Assembly: GCA_030685235.1 (NCBI GenBank)
Contig: MU839114.1
Coordinates: 248,001 to 312,000 of the forward strand
Length of the DNA stretch: 64,000 nucleotides
Reading direction: 5' to 3'
Source of the DNA: Copromyces sp. CBS 386.78
Lineage: Eukaryota; Ascomycota; Sordariomycetes; Sordariales; Sordariaceae
Within the stretch, counting starts at the first letter, position 1. Each line of letters begins with the position of its first letter. The translations under genes and the position numbers were made by a program. Positions 56,316 through 64,000 of the stretch are shown here, piece by piece. The notes beneath the pieces were generated by a model that saw only the letters and a program-made list of their open reading frames with translations, was not told the DNA's origin and did no database searches.

Positions 56316-57172
56316 GGGGCGAACACGTGGGTGCGCTTGAGGAGGTGGCAGCTTGGGTTGCGTTACGGCTTTGGACCGCATGTTGTGCCGTACTGCCATG
56401 TCTGGCTTCTTGCGTCTGGATATCCCGTTCCCAGCCAACGCGCGTCTCGCGAGCTGTGGATCAGGGCGCGGCGGACTGGATAAGAACACCAGGAAAAGGG
56501 CCACAAAATTGCAGCAGGAACGGCCGAACGCACAAAACCCAGCAACGGGGTAGGCAGGATTCAGGGTTGGTTGTGTAATACAAAAACTTCAAGGGCGTTT
56601 TTTTTTAACCATTCTAGCATTATGGGGATACAGGGAAATCAGTTTCTGTTCTTTCGAAAGACAAGAAAGAAAGAAAAAGGCGTTACGGGAGTGGCTTTTG
56701 TACGTTCGTAGCTTGAGATACCGACAAGAGAATATCCGAGCTATTATCATGAGTTTCGAGAAATCGAGAGAAAGTGGCATCAAGGCAACCTGGTTGGTTA
56801 GTTTTGCTAATGGGCATATGCACCTAGCATGGAACATCATATCAGGATGCTTATCTCGGCTACTACAAGTTTCCCGTGGCTCTATCTTCAACATCCAGGT
56901 GTTGTTGACTGGGAATGCTTTTGACTCGGAATGGGTGTACATCGGACTTCAACCAAGGTAAAGATGCATCATCTTTGAAACAACCCGAGTGCCAAAACGA
57001 CATTATAGCTGAAGGAAATAAGACACCGGATCTATCATACCATAGTGTGTAAACCGGTCTTTACTTCTAGTTGACAAGTTGACTGGTCATTCGTCCATTC
57101 AGTAACCTCCCACCACACTCTACTAATATACACCCGTCAGATTCATTCCAGTCACGAACCAACCCAACGCCC
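56316..57172. other. Convergent 3' region between rpb5 and the flavoprotein gene
   Basis: About 860 bp between facing stop codons hold the 3' UTRs. No gene is seen. Confidence 0.55.
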
Positions 57173-58381
57173 CTAAGGCCAAACCTCTACCTTCTCCCAC
57201 TCACCCTCCACCTCCCCGCCCGCCTCCCTCGCCTGATAACTCTTCCCCCTCCACAAATACAACCACCGCCTCGGCCTCCTCGCATCCGAAAGGTCAACCT
57301 GGTCCACCTCGGTGGGCACAATAACCACCACCCTAAAATTCCTCCTCGCCACCTCATCCTGCAAATCCTCCACCTCCTGCCCGAGCTCCTCGCCTTTCCC
57401 AGGTGGGAACGCCACCGGCTGTCCCGGCGGGGGCCCCTTGAACGTCCCCCTCATCACCGGGCTCAAGTTGCCGAAATGTGCCGTAACCTCTTTACTCCAG
57501 CTCCACGTCTTCTCATCTTGTGGCGTTTTGTCGGGAACCCTCCTCATCCGCTGCCTCAAAACCTCCCTCACTTTCGCTGCCCCTTCCCCGTCGGCGTCCG
57601 GACCGAGTAACCACGCTGTTCCGCGCACCCTCCACTGAGTCATAACCTTCTTCTCCTCCCCACTCTCCGAATCCCTAGCAGACTCAATCCAAAAAACAGC
57701 CTCGACCGGTCCCCCACCCCCCGTCATCCCTCCGCCTTCCTCAATCCTTTCCCCGGAAGCGGTGTCCACAATCTCAGCAGCTTTCTCCATCCTCGCATCC
57801 GTCGTAAAGGTGATCAAGTCGCTTTCGAACACTGAAGGGTTGAACTCGGCAGGGTTCTTGTCGTTGGTAGGGAGCTGCGCCCAGAGACCGCGGTAGATGC
57901 ATGTTCGAGCGCGCGGGAGGACGGGGACGGTGGAGGAGAAGGGCGTGGGTGTGCTGGTGGAGGAGAAGGAAGGGGGGAGAGGGTGCAGGGTGGAGAGGGT
58001 GAAGGAGCGGGAGGGGGGCGGGAGGGAGTGCAGGTGTGAGAGAAAGGGGGTGAGCCAAGGGGGTGGGGTGGTGGGTGATGGTTGGCGATTGTGAGGGTTT
58101 TGACCGGTTGCGGTGGTTGAGGAGGTGGACATTTTGGTGGATGTCGTTGGGTTTGAGGTGATTGAGATGGTTGAGGTCGTTGTGACGAGGCGGTTGATGA
58201 ATGGTGTGGTGTAGCTCGGTAATGGTGTGATGTTCCTTGCGAGACTGGTGGTGGTTGCGGGAAGCCTGGGTTTGCTCGATAGAGATCGGAATATGAGAGC
58301 TGAACGTCTCTGTGTGTTTGAAGATAGTTTTTGACAGCTGGTGATGTTGAGCTTCAAATTATTCCGAGGCAGTCTAGCCAT
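57173..58381 (-). CDS. Pyridoxamine 5'-phosphate oxidase-like FMN-binding protein (Alr4036 type)
   Basis: A single exon of 402 residues. The first 80 residues are basic and Ser/Thr-rich without acids (MARLPRNNLKLNITSCQKLS), so mitochondrial import is possible. A second in-frame ATG (MSTSSTTATG, 58132) would give a cytosolic form. The domain starts PPPWLTPFLSHL and carries RARTCIYRGLWAQLPTNDKN, then SDLITFTTDARMEK, VEAVFWIESARDS and TQWRVRGTAWLL. These are the flavin-binding split-barrel blocks of the Alr4036/PNPOx-like family. The C terminus ends DARRPRRWLYLWRG. The family is related to PLP-salvage oxidases, but the fungal members are not characterised, so the substrate is unknown. Confidence 0.82.
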   Translation of the reverse strand: MARLPRNNLKLNITSCQKLSSNTQRRSALIFRSLSSKPRLPATTTSLARNITPLPSYTTPFINRLVTTTSTISITSNPTTSTKMSTSSTTATGQNPHNRQPSPTTPPPWLTPFLSHLHSLPPPSRSFTLSTLHPLPPSFSSTSTPTPFSSTVPVLPRARTCIYRGLWAQLPTNDKNPAEFNPSVFESDLITFTTDARMEKAAEIVDTASGERIEEGGGMTGGGGPVEAVFWIESARDSESGEEKKVMTQWRVRGTAWLLGPDADGEGAAKVREVLRQRMRRVPDKTPQDEKTWSWSKEVTAHFGNLSPVMRGTFKGPPPGQPVAFPPGKGEELGQEVEDLQDEVARRNFRVVVIVPTEVDQVDLSDARRPRRWLYLWRGKSYQAREAGGEVEGEWEKVEVWP

Positions 58382-59489
58382 TCATCGAAGACGTCCGAGA
58401 TCAAGAACAGGTGTTAAAATGCTCAGTGGAAGTCTGTAGTGCGGTGTGATCTGTGACGGCTACGCTTCCAATGAGGTGATGCTGGCTACTTCGAATGGCT
58501 GAACAGAAGGCGGTCGCGATGTTGTTTTGTAAAATGTCAAAGAAGTCGTTCAAGGAAAGAACAGTTTGATGTAGGACAAACAAAAATGGCAGCTACGATG
58601 ATGACATTGGCCCCTATCCCGCCAACGGTTGCATGTCTCTTACCCCACGCTGCGATGACGGAGTCGATCGCCCTAACCCCGCTGTTTACCCCATACATCA
58701 ACCATCAAGGTGCTCGATCCTTTGGAACAAACAAACCGATATCATCACAGGTAGAAGCGGACGAAATATTTCAACACGATGACCATTGGAAAGGAGTTTG
58801 AGACTTTGGCAGAGACTCAGATTAAGTTCAGCAGCGCCGCATTCCGCTCACAAAGACTATGCCAACAATCCTATCAAAGAACGGCCCGGTGTTAGTTCTC
58901 GCTCGCACTCGCCTGCGCCTTCCATCAGTAGTTACGCTTTAATGATAAATCGGATGAACTGAGCCTCATTATGTTCAATGGCATTCCGGAAGAGGTGTTG
59001 CTTTTGAGACATTTGAAAGCTATTAGGAGCAGGAGAGGATAGGCAATGGATGGCTGACCAAGTAGTGTTTGGACCAATCATGAGTTGGAAGTGCTAGCGA
59101 TTACAACGAGTTGTACAAGAAATGATGATTGTCTTCACCGAAATGGGAAATTAAAGACACATCTTGTACACCTTTCTTGGAGAAAATGTAGTAGCTGCGC
59201 CAAAATGAAAGGTGTTGATGGGAGTAACTGTAAAGCGTGGATTCGCTGGTAATGGAGTGAGTAATACGGCATACTAAATTGCATGTGCGGTAGCCGCAAT
59301 CAATAACGAAGTATGGTTTTGTTATTCTTTGTTCGTTCGGAACTTGCAGGTTGCAAGTTGCAGTTGTGATTTACAGCGACTGTGAACAAACGGTTCATCC
59401 GATGATTTTTGGTTTGCGACGGCAGTTCGGAATTGTCTATGCCCATATAGGCTAGCTTACATCTTAAGTGGATAACAACAGCCAGAAAT

Positions 59490-59832
59490 GGTTTGGTGGC
59501 TGAGTGGCTCCTGCCTCACGTTCTCAACCATCAGCTCCTGCGTTCGATTCACGTTTCGAGGGCAAATTTTCGACAACTATGGGAGAGCTGTCTGGGCAAG
59601 TCCTAGGCACTCTCCCATGGTGGGCTCACTCACCATAGCGTAGCACAGCGAGTATACTTATCACACTCAGCGAAACATTTACAGCGAATATCTACAGCGT
59701 AACATTTACAGCGAAATATCTACAGCGAAATATCTACCTACTGCCATATATCTACTATCTACAGCAAAAAATGTCTAGCGAACATATGTATCTGGGTTTT
59801 TCCAAGCGGTTTCCCAGCGTTGTTTTTTTCTT

Positions 59833-59877
<45 letters not shown>
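59490..59877 (+). mobile_element. Possible tRNA-derived SINE-like unit
   Basis: A pol III type 2 promoter is visible: an A-box-like TGGCTGAGTGG (59497-59507) and a B-box GTTCGATTC (59542-59550), 34 bp apart. The D-arm GGC/GCC pairing is kept, but no clover-leaf acceptor or T-stem can be closed, so it is not a working tRNA. Behind it come two hairpins: GGGAGAG (59581-59587) pairing with CTCTCCC (59610-59616), and ATGGTG (59617-59622) with CACCAT (59631-59636). Tandem variants of ACAGCGAAATATCT follow (59667-59735), then a poly-T run (59835-59877). Head, body and T-rich tail is the plan of a tRNA-derived SINE, but I see only one copy in the window. Confidence 0.4.
59667..59735 (+). repeat. Short tandem repeat, unit about ACAGCGAAATATCT
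   Basis: Four to five diverged head-to-tail units that alternate AACATTT and ATATCT endings after the core CAGCGA. The array lies between the hairpin segment and the poly-T tail of the SINE-like unit. Confidence 0.8.
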
Positions 59878-59878
<1 letters not shown>

Positions 59879-60033
59879 TCAGATTTTAGGAAGAAAACCA
59901 AATATTGTTTAAGGTGCGGGGGGGGTGTATAATNNNNNNNNNNACTATTGTTTTTTCAAAATTTTCCTTATTTTCAAAAAAAATTTTTTACCCGTGTTAA
60001 CTCGGCTATTTTTTTTTTTTTTTTTTTTTGTTA

Positions 60034-60103
<70 letters not shown>
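59835..60103. repeat. Poly-T rich low-complexity segment with assembly gap
   Basis: T runs at 59835-59877, 60009-60029, 60035-60060 and about 60064-60103 flank a run of ten N at 59934-59943. The sequence is unreliable here, and the lengths of the runs should not be trusted. Confidence 0.9.
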
Positions 60104-63100
60104 CCCCCTTCGATTCCCCTTTCCCCCTTCCTTTGTTCAAGGTCGCCTGGGCATTAATCATATTGCCGTGTAGAGAGAGAGAATTGCGTGAACGGCGACT
60201 ATGACACCTTTTATCTTTCCGATAGTTATGTGTTTTGGATATCGAGTGCGGTGGAGCACTGGAGATCAGTCGTCTGGTCGTCTACCTGAGTGAACTCTGA
60301 AGTAAGACATTTACCGGGCATGATCTGTCTTCTTTCCGGCTTTCGATATTCCAAAGGAACATTTGAGAGAAATCAAGTTTTGGAAGCTGTGGAGCAATAG
60401 GAGCCAAGTGGATGGGTGTTGTTGGATATGGTCAATGCAATGATGACCATTCGCGGGTATACGATTCTATCTACCACGTGTGTTGTTGATTATTCCAGAT
60501 GTTGATCCGTCGGAAGCTAATCTTTGTGAGGAGTAACATGCGTAGTCGGCTCATGATACTAAATTAGAAATGATCATAGGCCGATCATATAGTCATGGCC
60601 AAATGAGGAGGAGACTTTGGAACACCGAAGCGCTTACACAGCTGTTCCACCCGTCACCAACAACAACAACAACCGTAGATACAACGCATGTGATTGTGAT
60701 ACCTACCGCCATCACGGGCGCGCCACCACTTCAGGCCCGTTCTGTACATAGTAACTCTATACACCGAGAGAGCGTTTTGACTCGTCAGAGTGCGCGTACG
60801 TATGAGATGTGCGTGTGGATGCGCATGAATGTGACACTTGATATGAAAGGTTGCTGGTAAACGTTCCCAAGTGCTACTGCAAGATGCTGCTGTGGGCGGC
60901 AGGAAATGTTACCCTGCAAAGGACTTGCAATTTGGTTTTGGAAGAGCATTCTGGTACGGGTCTAGGGCGATGAGGTTCCGTCCCGGGAAGACGGTAACGG
61001 ATTTGCTGCTGCATTCGTAGGTTGGTTCCGAGGCGGCACATCCGGGACGGAAAATTCACCCAAGGGAGAAGGTAGTGGGTAGCGAGATTTCGGCATGTTC
61101 TTTGTGTGACGAAGAGGTGGTAATGGTGAAGAGTGACGGTGACTTGGGGATGAGAGTGCATGCAATTTTGCTTTGGTGTTCCCTTATTCATGGGTAAATG
61201 AAAAGGGGACTTTCGATCCAAAGGATGCAAGTGGACAAGCTGGCCGGATCTGGGCCGCAATGGCACATTTGAAAATCCCATTCATCTTGAAGCTTATTGC
61301 TGCTTTGAGTAGGGTATTTCGTCTTGCACCGCCCGAGCTTCCGGATTGACAAGCAATTCCATCGTACAGTCTGGCATGTTCGATCATTCACGGAGCTGGG
61401 AGCAACGGGGCCTGAACCGGTTCCCTGGAGTGCCAAACTGCTGGGACTGTCCTTTTCGGACGAGACTGGGGAATAGGGGAAGGGGAGCAAGCATCATTTT
61501 GTTTGTAGTAGTGGATAACGAAAGTCAGAAACGAGGAACTCCTCTTCACGATCACGAGGGGAGCGGAGGGTGCTAGAATTAATAGGGATGTGTCTTTGGT
61601 ACCCATCAGACATCATAAACTAAAAATAAACGGAAGAATCTCCGGTCAGATGTGCATGTTTGTTCACAACGCCTCAATGTCTCAAAGTTGGTGACACTGA
61701 AAGAAAACGGACTTGATAAATGGGGCAGTAAGAGGGCAAGTGCTGGAAATGGATGGTTTATCGAGTTTTGGGTCGTGAATCATAAGCAGGGCCATCATGA
61801 AAATGACACCTACTGTACCTTTAAAACCCAGCATCACATCCCGCGGCGTCCCGGAAGAGGCCAAAAGAAAAGAGTGACAAGGTGTCCTTCACCTCCGTCG
61901 GGAGGTTTCGTGATTTGAGACCAGTCGGTGAAAGTGACGAGCAGTGGGCAGTGGGGGTCCCCGCGTGGGGTCGCCAAAGTCTCGGGATGGCGTCTCGAGA
62001 TTTTGTATCTCTGATTGTCCAATGGAAAAAAGAGGCTGGGGGTGGCACCGTGGCCCAGGACCTCCAGGGTAGGGTCCTGAAAATCATTGATGGGGCGCCC
62101 ATAAAGTGCGGCGTGGGTAGGCGTGGGTGCGTGGGTAGGAGTTTGTGGAACCGGGCGTATCACCAAACCTAGGCAGAGAGGCGCGTACTATAAGTCTAGG
62201 CGAAAGCCAAGCGAGCTTGTGCGATGAGCAAAAAGAGGCGTGGGAGGCAGACGGGTTATTACTTGACGGAGAGAGAGAGAGAGATGGGAGATACGAGTTG
62301 GGCTGATTAAGGGGAGGAGGTTTCACCAACCTTGCCCAATCTTTCTGGGCAACGGTTTGGAGAAAACTGAAGTGTTCGAATCGTGTGACCGAAACGCGGG
62401 TTGTCGCATTTTGCATCAAAAGTGTTTTGCATGTCCTTTGCATTTGTCACAGGCGGTGAAAGGAAAAAACAGAAGGCGCATTTGGGAAAAGATGAAAATG
62501 GGCGGAGTATACACCCGTTCGCGGACCGTAAAGTGGTCCCGGCGTTAGCTCTCGGTACTTTACCTCGCAGGGCCAGACCCATCACCAGTCTTGACTCCCG
62601 AGGCATAATACCGAGTGAAGAGGACAGAAGCTCACGAGCTCTTTATTAGTTTTTATTCTAAGGTGGATGAATGAGACGAGGGACACAATGGACACACACG
62701 ATACTTGGCCCGGTGTTAAGATTTCATGACTTCCTCGTTCACACGTGGGAATTTGAGTTTTTGTGGCATCCATCCGACCCCCTCTTTCCCGTCATCGGTC
62801 GGCCATTGTGTGTTTCAAAATCTGGACCAGCGAGCAGAGTTTAAAATTGAACCCTTTCCACTTCTCTTGACACCTGAACGAAGCTTGATGGGGTGACGAC
62901 GCGAGTGGGTTCGGGGTCTTCAAGTGCTACATGCCGTGCGTTATTAAACGGTACGGAGGCCTGTTTCTCGGGCTTGGCTGCTGACAGTCGGACAGTGGCC
63001 GGTGTCTTCCATTATCTCTTGTCTTTTTTGACTGTTGCGAGATCTATCCATTGACCATTCAGACAGTGTCCAATTGGCAATCTACCGCTGTGAAATTGAT

Positions 63101-63234
63101 ACCGCCTACCTACTACCACTTAAAAAGATCAACCTCTCAGATGATGATTTGCAGTGTTGCTTTCTGGACCCGAGGCAAAATGGAGTCAATCTGGTCGGCA
63201 AGCTGCACGAGACATGATGGCATCAACGGCACTT

Positions 63235-63264
63235 GTGCAAGCCAGTGCAAGCCAGTGCAAGCCA
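63235..63264. repeat. Triple direct repeat of GTGCAAGCCA
   Basis: Three perfect tandem copies of a 10-bp unit in a gene-free region. No function can be assigned. Confidence 0.9.
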
Positions 63265-64000
63265 AGAGGAGACGGTGTTATGCTCCTCCCGCCTCCCGCC
63301 AAGCGCCAAGACTTGCTAGACTGGGGCCTGAATCGTGGAAATTGTGATGCTAGTGACAGCTGCGTGCTTTTCTTATCTTTCTTTCTCTTGATGGTGATAG
63401 CTTACCTGGAACCTAGCCGCCAACATCATCAAATGCATCGGCGCTCATTGCCGCTCTTGAGATTCACCAATTCGCTATGTTGCCGATTCGTTCGTTCACT
63501 TATCACCAACAACCAGGTCGCCATCATTGGGCGGCCATGGCAAATGCAAACCCAGGAACCCCCTGGTAAGAGTACACTCGCACTCGGATTACCTACCTTG
63601 GCCATCATCAGCAGTTTCCTACATAGCCCGAGTTCAGAGGCTGATTGCCCTGACGCCGTTGCCCAAGTGGGCAGACGCCCTCGCAATACCTAGGAAGCTC
63701 GGTAACCAAACGGGATGACGGGATTCGCTACCAAGCAGCAGGTAGAGCTGGCAAGTAGCAGGGTCCTCCAGTCCCAGGTCATGCTGCCCGTCATAAGGTA
63801 TCAGCAAATCGACAACCACACACACCCCCCAACCATTCACTAGGATTGGAGGATGAGACGCAGGGTTGGGGAGAGAGGCACAGAAGAGCGAGAGGGGAAG
63901 ACACAGAGTCCCATTGCATTGGAAATTTGCCCAGTCGCCAACGAACCCACCAGCCCGCTATTCCTTGATCACTCCATCAGGTCACAAAAAAGTGACCCGC

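Larger units (their letters stand above)
58382..64000. other. Gene-free stretch of about 5.6 kb at the window end
   Basis: No frame here has coding character or a recognisable domain. It holds the promoter side of the flavoprotein gene, a tRNA-like SINE-like unit (59490-59877), several poly-T runs, a gap, a GA tract (62270-62283) and a triple 10-bp direct repeat (63235-63264). A gene may start beyond the right edge. Confidence 0.5.

Noticed and set aside
59490..59565. A functional tRNA gene
   Set aside because: A- and B-boxes are present, but the acceptor, anticodon and T stems do not close, so a working clover-leaf is not possible.
62370..62395. A B-box-like GTTCGAATC suggesting another tRNA or SINE
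   Set aside because: No A-box at suitable distance upstream and no flanking stem.
63154..63693. A 179-codon open frame near the right edge
   Set aside because: Runs through a triple 10-bp repeat, has no motif, and overlaps other frames of similar length.

Overview
The window is nuclear DNA of a filamentous ascomycete, most probably a member of the Sordariaceae (Neurospora/Sordaria type). The evidence is intron-rich housekeeping genes with short introns (about 55-80 bp, mostly GT..AG with fungal branch sites), C-ending codon preference, fungus-specific proteins (a Zn2Cys6 regulator, an RRN11-like Pol I factor, a 29.9 kDa complex I subunit), a Polycomb EED subunit, and long gene-free stretches with TACC/TAGG-type and poly-T microsatellites. 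The species cannot be fixed from sequence reading alone. No CRISPR array, rRNA gene, convincing tRNA gene or intact autonomous transposon was found.

Layout. 1-5 kb: the 3' part of a C2H2/C2HC zinc-finger regulator (+), then about 4 kb without a gene. 5-10 kb: a 73-residue single-pass membrane protein (-), mitochondrial ribosomal protein uL29m (+) and Rab GDI (+). 11-16 kb: NOG1 GTPase (-), URA5 (+) and a GNAT acetyltransferase (-). 19-23 kb: DDI1 (+) and RRP8 (-). 25-34 kb: a Zn2Cys6 transcription factor (+), proteasome alpha-5 (-) and gamma-tubulin complex GCP2 (+). 34-46 kb: complex I 29.9 kDa subunit (+), RRN11-like factor (+), PRC2 subunit EED (-), tRNA m5C methyltransferase NCL1/TRM4 (-) and mitochondrial Obg GTPase (-). 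48-58 kb: a small Cys-containing unknown protein (+), BFR1 (-), RPB5 (+) and a PNPOx-like flavoprotein (-). 58.4-64 kb: no gene recognised; it holds a tRNA-like, SINE-like unit, poly-T runs and a 10-base assembly gap.

The genes do not form a cluster. Many serve ribosome production and gene expression: RRN11 (rDNA transcription), RPB5 (shared polymerase subunit), NOG1 and RRP8 (60S biogenesis), NCL1 (tRNA modification), uL29m and Obg (mitochondrial ribosome), BFR1 (mRNP). Others serve protein turnover (DDI1, alpha-5), trafficking (GDI), chromatin silencing (EED), microtubule nucleation (GCP2) and respiration (29.9 kDa subunit).

I see no undescribed multi-gene system. The noteworthy signals are local: a DDI1 start codon split by an intron, an in-frame TAG before a coding-like tail in the C2H2 gene, a GC-AG intron, a recent in-frame duplication in the complex I subunit, runs of micro-exons, a large alanine-rich insertion in EED, an 11-nt first exon in a micro-protein gene, and the SINE-like unit. 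All exon boundaries were placed by eye from splice consensus and reading frame. There are no transcript data behind them.
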